NCBI RefSeq assembly: GCF_003097515.1
Contig: NZ_CP029188.1
Location: 3,536,501 to 3,600,500, forward strand
Direction of reading: 5' to 3'
Length of the DNA stretch: 64,000 nucleotides
Origin: Streptomyces tirandamycinicus
GTDB taxonomy: Bacteria; Actinomycetota; Actinomycetes; Streptomycetales; Streptomycetaceae
In this document: in pieces, positions 8,307 through 15,960 of the stretch
How the letters are laid out: every line of letters starts with the position of its first letter
How positions within the stretch are numbered: position 1 is the first letter of the stretch
Program-made: the position numbers and the translations under genes
The notes under the pieces: model-generated
The model's input: the letters and a program-made list of their open reading frames with translations, nothing else
What the model was told of the DNA's origin: nothing
The model's database searches: none

Positions 8307-8347
8307 GGGCGCAGGATGCCGCAGCGGCACGGCCGAGGGAAGAGATT

Positions 8348-8365
8348 TTCTGATGCAGTGTCAGA
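8348..8365. promoter_or_regulatory. Inverted-repeat operator candidate (shared with the acyl-CoA dehydrogenase locus)
   Basis: TCTGATGCAGTGTCAGA (8349-8365) has TCTGA/TCAGA arms and lies 42 nt upstream of the nitronate monooxygenase-acyl-CoA synthetase operon. A near-identical site (16 of 17 positions, opposite orientation) lies at 24899-24915 upstream of the acyl-CoA dehydrogenase. Two copies before two CoA-ester catabolism genes suggest a common TetR-type repressor, which is not in this window. Confidence 0.55.
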
Positions 8366-8472
8366 TTCTTGGGAACCCGGACCCTTCCGCGACCTTGACG
8401 CCCCCCGGGCCCGGTAAGAAAGTTTCACGTGTTGCACGGTCGCCCGAAGGATTCTTTCAGGGAGGGTGCGGT

Positions 8473-10269
8473 ATGACGGAGAACTCGGCAGGCAGCGGGA
8501 TCAGCCGCCGCCGGCTCGGCGGCGGACTGCTGGCACTGGGAGGAGCCCTCGTGATCGGACCGGTCCCGGGAGCCGCCGCGGCGGAAGGCGCCGCGGGCCG
8601 GGTCGGCGGGCACCGGCGCACGACGCTGCGGCGCGGTACGCCCCGGCGGGCCGGGCTCCTCGCCGGCCCCCTGGACCGGCTGGTCGCCGACGCCGAGACC
8701 TTCCTCTCGCCCTCCCCCCGGCGCCCCTGGTACGCCGGAGCCGTACTGCTGGCCGGCCGCGGCGGCACGGTCGCCCTGCACCACCCGATCGGCAAGGCCG
8801 TGCGCTACTCGGCCTACGACGAGAGCACCGACACCGGCGTGGAGTTCCCGCCGGAGCGGCAGATCCCCATGACCGAGGACACCGTGTTCGACCTGGCGTC
8901 GGTGTCCAAGCTGTTCACGTCCGTCCTGGCCGTCCGGCAGATCGAGCGCGGCACGCTGGAACTGGAGGAGAAGGCCGCCTCCTACCTGCCGGAGTTCGGG
9001 GCCGCGGGCAAGCAGGACGTCACCGTACGCCAACTGCTCACCCACACCTCGGGGTTGCGCTCCTGGATCCCCCTCTACAAGGAGCCCACCCACCAGGACC
9101 GGCTCCGGCGGCTGTGGAACGAGGCGCCCGTGAGCCCGCCGGGCACCCAGTACCGGTACTCCGACCTGAACCTGATCACGCTTCAGCTGGTCCTGGAGAA
9201 GATCACCGGCCGGGGCCTGGACACCCTGCTGCGCGAGGACGTCACGGCGCCGCTCGGCATGGACCGCACCCGGTTCAACCCACCCGCCTCCTGGCGGCCC
9301 GGGATCGCCGCGACCGAGGACGCCCGGCAGCCGTGGTCGGGGCTGGACCGCGGGCTGGTGTGGGGCGAGGTGCACGACGAGAACGCCCACGCGTTCGGCG
9401 GGGTCGCCGGGCACGCCGGGGTGTTCTCCCGCGCCTGGGACCTCGCGGTGCTCGCCCGCACCCTGCTCAACGGCGGCGCCTACGGCCGGGCCCGCATCCT
9501 CACCCCCGAGTCCGTGGAACTGCTGTTCACCGACTTCAACACCGCGTTCCCCGGCGACGAGCACGGACTCGGCTTCGAGCTGTACCAGCACTGGTACATG
9601 GGCGCGATGGCCACGCCCCGCACCGCCGGACACACGGGCTTCACCGGCACCAGCGTGGTACTGGACCCCTCGACGGACTCCTTCCTGATCGTCCTCGGCA
9701 ACTCCGTGCATCCGGTGCGCAGCTGGCGCTCCGGCAGCGCACCGCGCGTCGCCGCCGCGAACCACCTCGCCCGCGCCGTACCCGTACGGCCCGCGCACGG
9801 CCGCACCGCCTGGTTCTCCGGGATGGCCTCGGCCACCACCGCGACGCTGGCGCTGCCCGAGGTCAGCCCGTCCACCGGACGCGCCCGGCTGCGCTGCTCC
9901 CTGTGGTGGGACACCGAACCCGGCTCCGACGGGGTGTTCCTGGAAGCCTCCGCCGACGGCGGGGCGAGCTGGCAGGCCGTCCCGTTCGAGACGCGGAGCC
10001 GGGGCGGGCACGCCGTGCCCCGCCCCGAGGGCCGGGTGTCCGGCTGGTCGGGCCGGGTATGGCACGGCGTCGAGTCCGATCTGTCCGCCTGGCGCGGCCG
10101 GCCGCTCCGGCTGCGCTGGCGGTACACGACGGACCGGCTGTACGTCGGGCGCGGCGCGTATGTGGACGGCCTGCGGATCGCGGACGGCGGCAGGACGCTC
10201 TTCGACGGGTCGCGACCCGGCGACGCGGCCCGGATCGAGGCGGCCGGCTGGACCCGGTCCGCCGACTGA
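8473..10269 (+). CDS. Tat-exported serine beta-lactamase-fold hydrolase with C-terminal jelly-roll-like domain
   Basis: The 598-aa protein starts at ATG 8473 after GGAGGG. Twin arginines in ISRRRLGGGLLALGGALV followed by AAAAEG form a Tat signal peptide, so it is secreted. The penicillin-binding-protein/class C beta-lactamase fold carries SxxK (LASVSK, near residue 143), YSD (near 228) and HTG (HTGFTG, near 387). From about residue 445 a beta-rich domain (RLRCSLWWDTEP, RGAYVDGLRI) resembles the MAM/VEG-like domain of immune-inhibitor-A-type peptidases. Likely roles are D-amino-acid peptide or ester hydrolysis at the cell surface; the substrate is unknown. It is divergent from the nitronate monooxygenase operon. 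Confidence 0.85.
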   Translation: MTENSAGSGISRRRLGGGLLALGGALVIGPVPGAAAAEGAAGRVGGHRRTTLRRGTPRRAGLLAGPLDRLVADAETFLSPSPRRPWYAGAVLLAGRGGTVALHHPIGKAVRYSAYDESTDTGVEFPPERQIPMTEDTVFDLASVSKLFTSVLAVRQIERGTLELEEKAASYLPEFGAAGKQDVTVRQLLTHTSGLRSWIPLYKEPTHQDRLRRLWNEAPVSPPGTQYRYSDLNLITLQLVLEKITGRGLDTLLREDVTAPLGMDRTRFNPPASWRPGIAATEDARQPWSGLDRGLVWGEVHDENAHAFGGVAGHAGVFSRAWDLAVLARTLLNGGAYGRARILTPESVELLFTDFNTAFPGDEHGLGFELYQHWYMGAMATPRTAGHTGFTGTSVVLDPSTDSFLIVLGNSVHPVRSWRSGSAPRVAAANHLARAVPVRPAHGRTAWFSGMASATTATLALPEVSPSTGRARLRCSLWWDTEPGSDGVFLEASADGGASWQAVPFETRSRGGHAVPRPEGRVSGWSGRVWHGVESDLSAWRGRPLRLRWRYTTDRLYVGRGAYVDGLRIADGGRTLFDGSRPGDAARIEAAGWTRSAD

Positions 10270-10316
10270 GGTGCCGAGAAGGGACTCGAGCGCGGTCCGC
10301 GGGCCCGCCCCTCCCC

Positions 10317-10380
10317 GAGGCCGCGGACACGGCCGAGGCCGCGGACACGGCCGAGGCCGCGGACACGGACACGGACACGG
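10317..10380. repeat. 18-bp tandem repeat (3 copies) between converging genes
   Basis: Three units of GAGGCCGCGGACACGGCC start at 10317, 10335 and 10353, and the last trails into ACGGAC triplet-pair repeats. The array fills the space between the serine hydrolase and the converging oxidoreductase. Confidence 0.8.
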
Positions 10381-10415
10381 AACAAGCGCCTCCGCACGGC
10401 GGATGGGCTGCCCGG

Positions 10416-11438
10416 TCAGACGTCCACGACCGTGAGCACGATCTTCCCCCGGGTGCGTCCGGTCTCGCCCAGCCGGTGGGCGTCGGCCGCGCGCTCCAGC
10501 GGCAGCACCGTCTCTACGACGGGGCGCAGCCTTCCCTCCGCCACGAGCGAGGCGAGGGCGCGCATCCCGGTGGAGTCCGGCTCCACGAGCGTGAATCCGG
10601 TGCGGATGCCCCTCGGCGCGGTCTCTTCCGGAGCGGGCACCTCGTCGGGCGAGGGCAGTGTGACGAGCGTGCCGCCGTCGCGCAGCACCCGCAGGGACCG
10701 GTGCCCGTAGTCCCCGCCGATCGAGTCCAGGACGACGTCGACGGCCCGGTCCCCGAGCACGGCCGTGAAGTCCTGCCGGGTGTAGTCGATGAGCTCGTCC
10801 GCGCCGAGTTCCTTCAGCAGTGCGTGCTTCTCCTCGCGGGCGGTGCCGATGACGTACGCGCCGCGGGCCGCCGCGATCTGGACGGCCAGATGGCCGACGC
10901 CGCCAGCGGCCGCGTGGACGAGCACCCGCCGGCCGGGGGCGAGACCCGCGGTCTCCACGAGGGACTGCCAGGCGGTGAGGCCCGCCAGCGGCAACGCGGC
11001 GGCCTCCACATGGCTCAGGGCCGGGGGCTTGGGCACGAAGTGCCGGGCCGGGCCGGTGACGTACTCGGCGTAGCCGCCCGCCTGGCGCGGGAACTCCGGC
11101 ATGCCGAACACCTCGTCGCCCGGGCGGTGCACGGTGACACCCGGCCCCACGGCCTCGACGACGCCGGAGACGTCGTATCCGAGCACCGGCGGCTCGCCGT
11201 GCATCCCGAAGCCTCCGGTGGCGCGCGTCTTCCAGTCGATCGGGTTGACCCCGGCCGCGTGCACCCGCACCAGGATCTCGGTGGGGCCGGGGACGGGCCG
11301 GGCGAGGGTCACCTCGCGCAGCACCTCCGGTCCGCCCCAGGCGGCCGGACTGATCGCGCGCATCGTGGTGCCGGTGCCGGTGCCGGTGTGGGTGTGGGTG
11401 TGGGTGTGGGTGTCGGCGCCGGTGTGGGTGTCGTGCAT
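10416..11438 (-). CDS. NADP-dependent zinc-type alcohol dehydrogenase / quinone oxidoreductase family protein
   Basis: An MDR-superfamily reductase of 340 aa. The GroES-like domain contains VLVRVHAAGVNPIDWKTR and GYDVSGVVEAVG, then the Rossmann motif VHAAAGGVGHLAVQIAAARG and VDVVLDSIGGD. The structural-zinc cysteines are absent, which points to the quinone-oxidoreductase branch. ATG 11438 has AAAGGA upstream but adds a 25-residue His/Thr/Gly arm encoded by a GTGTGG microsatellite; ATG 11363 (MRAISPAAWGG) is where the conserved fold starts and could be the true start. It is divergent from the GlxA-type regulator, which may control it. Confidence 0.85.
   Translation of the reverse strand: MHDTHTGADTHTHTHTHTGTGTGTTMRAISPAAWGGPEVLREVTLARPVPGPTEILVRVHAAGVNPIDWKTRATGGFGMHGEPPVLGYDVSGVVEAVGPGVTVHRPGDEVFGMPEFPRQAGGYAEYVTGPARHFVPKPPALSHVEAAALPLAGLTAWQSLVETAGLAPGRRVLVHAAAGGVGHLAVQIAAARGAYVIGTAREEKHALLKELGADELIDYTRQDFTAVLGDRAVDVVLDSIGGDYGHRSLRVLRDGGTLVTLPSPDEVPAPEETAPRGIRTGFTLVEPDSTGMRALASLVAEGRLRPVVETVLPLERAADAHRLGETGRTRGKIVLTVVDV
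11365..11432. repeat. Hexanucleotide microsatellite at the oxidoreductase 5' end
   Basis: A run of GTGCCG then GTGTGG hexamers encodes, on the minus strand, alternating His-Thr and Gly-Thr residues. It lies between the two possible start codons of the oxidoreductase. Confidence 0.75.
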
Positions 11439-11507
11439 GAGAGGTCCTTTCCGTTCTCGGTACGCCTCCACCATCGGCGCCGGCGACCCCGCCCAGAACT
11501 GGCTGGA

Positions 11508-11535
11508 TGGCCATGATGTGACAGAATCTGGCCAT
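11508..11535. promoter_or_regulatory. Direct repeat TGGCCAT at 21-bp spacing, possible AraC-type binding site
   Basis: TGGCCAT occurs at 11508-11514 and 11529-11535, two helical turns apart on one face, in the divergent promoter region. The second copy overlaps the start codon of the GlxA-type regulator. AraC-family proteins bind direct repeats with this kind of spacing, so an autoregulatory site is plausible but unproven. Confidence 0.35.
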
Positions 11536-12664
11536 GGGTACTGCGGGACAGGACACGGGACGGGACACAGGGCGCGCCGCGGACCGCACGACGGGGGTCA
11601 TGGCCGGCGCGCGGCGGAAGGCGAGCGACGAGTGGGACGTGCACGACGGCTGCGTCGTACCGCCCGGGCCGGATCCCCACCGTGTGGCGGTCCTGGCCCT
11701 CGACGGGGTCATGACCTTCGAACTGGGCATCCCCGCGCGGATCTTCGGCAGCGCGCGGTCCTCGGACGGGGCGGCGCTGTACGAGGTCGTCGTCTGCACC
11801 CCGGACGGCCGGCCCGTCCGCACCGAGGCGGGCTTCTCGATCGACGTGGCACACGGCCCCGAGGCCCTGGAGAGCGCCGACACCGTGATCGTCGCACCGA
11901 CCCACCGGCTGGGGAGCATCGCCGAGGAGGGGCTGCTGCCCGCGCCCCTCGCGGAGGCCCTCGCACGCATCCGGCCGGGCACCCGCACGGTGTCGATCTG
12001 CACGGGCGCCTTCGTCCTCGCCGCGGCGGGACTGCTCGACGGCCGGCCCGCCACGACCCACTGGGCGGAGGCGGAGCACTTCCGGCGGTTGTTCCCGCGA
12101 GTGCGCTTCGACGAGGACGTGCTCTTCGTCGACGACGGCGACCTGCTCAGCTCGGCCGGCGCGGCGGCCGGCGTCGACGTGTGCCTGCACCTGGTGCGGC
12201 GCGACCACGGCAGCGCGCTCGCCAATCAGGTGGCCCGCCGCTGCATCGTCCCGCCATGGCGCGACGGCGGCCAGGCCCAGTACATCGAGCGGCCCGTGCC
12301 CGAACCCACGACGGCGACCACCGCGCCCACCCGGGCCTGGGCGCTGGAGCGGCTGGACCGCCCCCTGACGCTGGGCGAGCTGGCCGCGCACGCGCGGATG
12401 AGCGTGCGGACGTTCACCCGGCGGTTCCGCGACGAGGCGGGAGTCACCCCCGGCCAGTGGCTCACCGCCCAGCGGGTCGAGGTGGCCAAGCAGCTGCTGG
12501 AGACCAGCGACCTGTCGATCGACCTGGTGGCCGACCGCGCCGGCTTCGGCAGCGCCAACTCGCTGCGGCAGCACATGCGTGCACTCGTCGGCGTCTCACC
12601 CGCCGCCTACCGGCACACCTTCCACACCGCGGCCGCCTCCGGCCGGGCCACGGCCGGGCTCTGA
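11534..12664 (+). CDS. GlxA-family transcriptional regulator (DJ-1/PfpI-like domain plus AraC HTH)
   Basis: The 376-aa protein has a type-1 glutamine-amidotransferase-like sensor domain (about 45-225) with ICTGAFVLAAAGLLDGR and TTHW. A C-terminal AraC helix-turn-helix (about 265-365) contains MSVRTFTRRFRDEAGVTPGQW and AGFGSANSLRQH. The nucleophile-elbow cysteine is present, but these domains normally act as ligand sensors. The first 35 residues are polar and low-complexity, so a start at Met23 (MAGARRKASDEW) is possible. The 95-bp divergent spacing to the oxidoreductase gene suggests that this gene is its regulator. Confidence 0.88.
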   Translation: MGTAGQDTGRDTGRAADRTTGVMAGARRKASDEWDVHDGCVVPPGPDPHRVAVLALDGVMTFELGIPARIFGSARSSDGAALYEVVVCTPDGRPVRTEAGFSIDVAHGPEALESADTVIVAPTHRLGSIAEEGLLPAPLAEALARIRPGTRTVSICTGAFVLAAAGLLDGRPATTHWAEAEHFRRLFPRVRFDEDVLFVDDGDLLSSAGAAAGVDVCLHLVRRDHGSALANQVARRCIVPPWRDGGQAQYIERPVPEPTTATTAPTRAWALERLDRPLTLGELAAHARMSVRTFTRRFRDEAGVTPGQWLTAQRVEVAKQLLETSDLSIDLVADRAGFGSANSLRQHMRALVGVSPAAYRHTFHTAAASGRATAGL

Positions 12665-12667
12665 CCA

Positions 12668-12712
12668 CCGCCGCAGGCGGCGGGCGGCCGGATCCGGGTG
12701 GCCCGCCGCCGC
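12668..12712. terminator. Bidirectional hairpin between converging genes
   Basis: CCGCC-GCA-GGCGG and GCCGCC/GGCGGC repeats form stems in the 61-bp gap between the regulator and the converging FAD oxidoreductase. Confidence 0.4.
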
Positions 12713-12725
12713 CGGCGGCGAACGG

Positions 12726-14291
12726 TCAACGGCCCAGTGCCGCCATCGCCGCGTTGTGACCGGGGATGCCGCTCACGCCACCGCCGCGCACCGCTCCCGC
12801 CCCGCACAGCAGCACATTGGGGTGGGTGGTCTCCACGCCCCAGCGGCCGGTGGAGGCGTCGGCCCAGGGGAAGGCGAGATCGCGGTGGAAGATGTGCCCG
12901 CCCGGCAGCCGCAACTCGTGCTCCAGGTCCAGCGGGGTCTTCGCCTCGATGCAGGGACGCCCCGCCTCGTCGAGGGCCAGGCAGTCGGTGATCGGTTCGT
13001 CCAGGTGGGCGTCGAGTTCGGCGAGGGTCGCCTTGAGCAGCGCGTCACGGGCCGCCTCCGGCGCCTCGTGGAACAGCCGGGCGGGCGTGTGGAGCCCGAA
13101 GAGGGTCAGGGTCTGGTAGCCCTGGGCGGCCAGTTCGGGACCGAGGATGGACGGGTCGGTCAGCGAGTGGCAGTAGATCTCCGACGGCGGCGCCTCGGGC
13201 AGGCGTCCGGCCGCGGCCTGGGCGTACGCGGTCGCCAGCTCGCCGTAGCCCTCGGAGATGTGGAAGGTGCCGGAGAACGCCTGCCGCGGGTCGACCGTGC
13301 GGTCCCGCAGCCGGGGCAGCCGGCGCAGCAGCATGTTGACCTTGAGCTGGGCGCCCTCCGGCGAGGGCGGGGCGGGCTCGCCGAGAAGGGCGGACAGGGC
13401 CTGCGGTGAGGCGTTGACCAGCACCTTGCGGGCGGCGACCGCGCCCTCCCGGTCGTCGGTGCGGAAGACGACCTCGGCGGCCGTCCCGTCGGTCTCGATC
13501 CGGATCGCCTCATGGCCGGTGACGATCTCGGCGCCCGCGGCCCGGGCTGCCCCGGCGAGCGCGTCGGTCAGCGCGCCCATCCCGCCGACGGGCACGTCCC
13601 AGTCACCGGTGCCACCGCCGACGACGTGGTAGAGGAAGCAGCGGTTCTGCACCAGCGAAGGGTCGTGGGCGTCCGCGAACGTGCCGATGAGGGCGTCGGT
13701 CAGGACGACACCGCGGACCAGGTCGTCGGCGAAGTTCGCCTCGATCGCGGCGCCGATGGGCTCCTCGAACAGCGTCCGCCAGGCCGTCTCGTCCCCGACC
13801 CGCTCCCGCAGCTCGCCGCGGGTCGGCAGCGGCTCCGTCAGCGTGGGGAAGACCCTTTCGGCGACCTGCCTGGTCCTGCCGTAGAACGCCTCCCACGCCG
13901 CGTACTCGCGGTCGGAGCCGGTGAGGGCCGCGAACGACTCGCGGGTACGGCCCGCGCCGACGAGCAGTCCGGTGGCCCGGCCGTCGCGCACGACGGGGGT
14001 GTACGAGGAGACGGTGCGCTTGCGGACGGCGAACGCCAGCCCGAGGTCGCGCACGATGCTGCCGGGCAGCAGGGACACCAGGTACGAGTAGCGGGACAGC
14101 CGGGCGTCGACCCCGGCGAACGGGCGGGTGGAGACGGCCGCTCCCCCGGTGTTCCCCAGGCGTTCGAGGACCAGGACGGTGCGCCCCGCACGGGCCAGAT
14201 AGGCGGCGGCGACCAGCCCGTTGTGGCCGCCGCCGACGATGACGGCGTCGTACACGGACCGGCTGAACGATCGGGAGGAGGCTGCAGACAT
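12726..14291 (-). CDS. FAD-dependent phytoene-desaturase-like oxidoreductase
   Basis: The 521-aa flavoprotein has the dinucleotide-binding motif VYDAVIVGGGHNGLVAAAYL within the first 35 residues and a C-terminal FAD segment (LLCGAGAVRGGGVSGIPGHN). This is the architecture of the CrtI/NOD (NAD(P)/FAD oxidoreductase) family. No carotenoid genes are nearby, so a carotenoid role is not supported; many actinobacterial members are uncharacterised. ATG 14291 fits because the GxGxxG motif follows about 15 residues later. It is in the same direction as the DUF2252 gene but separated by about 150 bp containing a 7-bp repeat array. Confidence 0.85.
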   Translation of the reverse strand: MSAASSRSFSRSVYDAVIVGGGHNGLVAAAYLARAGRTVLVLERLGNTGGAAVSTRPFAGVDARLSRYSYLVSLLPGSIVRDLGLAFAVRKRTVSSYTPVVRDGRATGLLVGAGRTRESFAALTGSDREYAAWEAFYGRTRQVAERVFPTLTEPLPTRGELRERVGDETAWRTLFEEPIGAAIEANFADDLVRGVVLTDALIGTFADAHDPSLVQNRCFLYHVVGGGTGDWDVPVGGMGALTDALAGAARAAGAEIVTGHEAIRIETDGTAAEVVFRTDDREGAVAARKVLVNASPQALSALLGEPAPPSPEGAQLKVNMLLRRLPRLRDRTVDPRQAFSGTFHISEGYGELATAYAQAAAGRLPEAPPSEIYCHSLTDPSILGPELAAQGYQTLTLFGLHTPARLFHEAPEAARDALLKATLAELDAHLDEPITDCLALDEAGRPCIEAKTPLDLEHELRLPGGHIFHRDLAFPWADASTGRWGVETTHPNVLLCGAGAVRGGGVSGIPGHNAAMAALGR

Positions 14292-14395
14292 GCCTCTTCG
14301 TAACACGCGATGATCGCGCGGGCCAGAGAGCGGGGTCACGTTTGCGGTCCGGGATCGCGGCGCCGGGACGCGGCGCCGGGAAGCAGTGCGGGTGC

Positions 14396-14448
14396 AGTAC
14401 GCGGGACGCGGGACGCGGGACGCGGGATACGGGACGCGGGACGCGGCT
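14396..14448. repeat. 7-bp tandem repeat (GGGACGC)n
   Basis: Seven or so units of GGGACGC, one altered to GGGATAC, lie just after the DUF2252 stop codon. Confidence 0.8.
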
Positions 14449-15786
14449 TCAGACTCCCGGGGTCGCCTCCACTGCGCCGGACCCGATCGCCGCACACAGG
14501 GCCTTGTGGTCCTCGGCCGTCCGGTCCGCGTAGGCCAGCGCGAAGTCGCCCATGGCCCGCTCGAAGCCGTCGGACGAGCCGAGGTAGGCGGCGATCGCGA
14601 TGCGCTCCCCGGACCGGGCGTGTGCCCGGGCCAGCGCCCTGCCGCAGAGCGCGGCGTAGTCCCGGAGCAGCGCCGGCGACATCGTCGCGACGTCCGCCGA
14701 CCCCTTCATGTCCCGGAGCTGGCGCCAGTAGTAGTGCCGGCCGCCCGGCCCGCTGACCCAGCCCAGGAAGATGTCGCTCGCCGCCTGGAGCAGACGCTGG
14801 CCGGCGACGACCCGCTGGCCCTGGTGGCGGTAGGCCGACTTCGGCAGATGCGGCTCCAGCACGGACCGCTGGGCTTCCTTGATCTGCAGGAAGAGCGGGT
14901 CCTCCGCGTCGCGGCCGGTCAGCAGCGCGACGAAGCAGCGCGTGCCCACGCTGCCGACGCCGACGACCTTGCGGGCCGCCTCCACGAAGTGGTACCGGTC
15001 GAGCAGGACCCTGCGGTCCTCGGGCAGGGTGCTGCGGTAGTCGCTGAGGATCTTCCGCACGGACGCGGCGTCGAGCCCCGCCACTGCCTCCAGCAGCGGG
15101 GGGTCCTGCACGATCCTGCGCTTGCCCCCGACGACCTCGGTGAGCTTCTCCAGCGCGTGCAGACTCGTCCGGCGCCGCGCCTTGGCCAGCCGGGCCTCGA
15201 GGCGGGCCCGATCCAGGTCCCGCACGAGGGGCACCAGGTCCTCGGCGGTGATCCGCTCGTACCAGACCTCGAGCTCGCCGAGCCCGGCGAGGCGCCGCAT
15301 GGACAGCCGGTACGACTCGGCCGCCGCCCGTGCCGCCCGCAGGGCTTCCGCATCCGGACGGCCGTTGTCCCGCGCCGCGACGGCGACGCTGGCGACGAGG
15401 CGCTTCACGTCCCACTCGAAGGGCCCGGGCAGGGTCTCGTCGAAGTCGTTGAGGTCGAACAGGAGGGTGCGTTCCGGTGAGGCGAAGACCCCGAAGTTGA
15501 GCAGATGGGCGTCGCCGCAGAGCTGGACACGGAGTCCGGTGTTCCGCTGGACGACGAGGTCGGCCGCCATGACGGCCGGAGAGCCGCGCAGATAGGTGAA
15601 CGGCGAAACGGCCATCCGGCCGTACCGTACGGGCACCAGGTCCGGTTCGCGGGTGCTCGCCTGGCCCTGGAGCACCGCGAGCGGATCCGGGCGGTCGGCG
15701 GCCGGGATCCAGAGCCCGTGGGAGGACCGCGGCACCTCCTTGCGCACGGCTCGGCCGCGTTCCCTCTCCTCGGCCGGATCCGTCAT
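14449..15786 (-). CDS. DUF2252 family protein
   Basis: The 445-aa protein belongs to DUF2252, a family with a remote protein-kinase-like/aminoglycoside-phosphotransferase-like fold and no established reaction. The diagnostic block VQLCGDAHLLNFGVFASPER followed by LFDLNDFDETLPGPFEWDVK lies at about residues 87-125. Downstream are LLDRYHFVEAARKVVGVGSVG and RHYYWRQLRDMKGS. ATG 15786 (MTDPAEERERGRAVRKEVPR) is preferred; an extension upstream reads through a Ser/Pro-rich direct repeat. No membrane segment is visible. The gene stands alone between the FAD oxidoreductase and the TPR kinase. Confidence 0.85.
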   Translation of the reverse strand: MTDPAEERERGRAVRKEVPRSSHGLWIPAADRPDPLAVLQGQASTREPDLVPVRYGRMAVSPFTYLRGSPAVMAADLVVQRNTGLRVQLCGDAHLLNFGVFASPERTLLFDLNDFDETLPGPFEWDVKRLVASVAVAARDNGRPDAEALRAARAAAESYRLSMRRLAGLGELEVWYERITAEDLVPLVRDLDRARLEARLAKARRRTSLHALEKLTEVVGGKRRIVQDPPLLEAVAGLDAASVRKILSDYRSTLPEDRRVLLDRYHFVEAARKVVGVGSVGTRCFVALLTGRDAEDPLFLQIKEAQRSVLEPHLPKSAYRHQGQRVVAGQRLLQAASDIFLGWVSGPGGRHYYWRQLRDMKGSADVATMSPALLRDYAALCGRALARAHARSGERIAIAAYLGSSDGFERAMGDFALAYADRTAEDHKALCAAIGSGAVEATPGV

Positions 15787-15960
15787 GGTCACAGTGTGCG
15801 GTCGCGGCGGGGCCGTCGCGACGCGGGAAGGCGCAGACCGGGAAGGCGCAGACCGGGATGACCCGACGCCGGACGACGGGCCCGGGGCCTCCGCACCGAG
15901 CACCGGGAGCCACCCGGGGGGCGGCGTGCCGGGCTCCCCCCGGCGTGCCCGGCTCCCCCC

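Noticed and set aside
10317..10380. Possible CRISPR array from regularly repeated units
   Set aside because: Units are contiguous with no spacers, as are all other arrays in the window, and no cas genes are present. They are minisatellites.
8425..12225. Very long open frame on the minus strand (over 1200 codons) spanning three genes, and similar giant frames elsewhere
   Set aside because: These are the usual antisense shadows of high-GC genes: composition is Arg/Ala/Pro/Gly-rich without domains, while the opposite frames contain clear conserved motifs.
12726..14291. Carotenoid biosynthesis gene (phytoene desaturase)
   Set aside because: Only the broad CrtI-like fold is supported; no crtB, crtE or cyclase genes are nearby.
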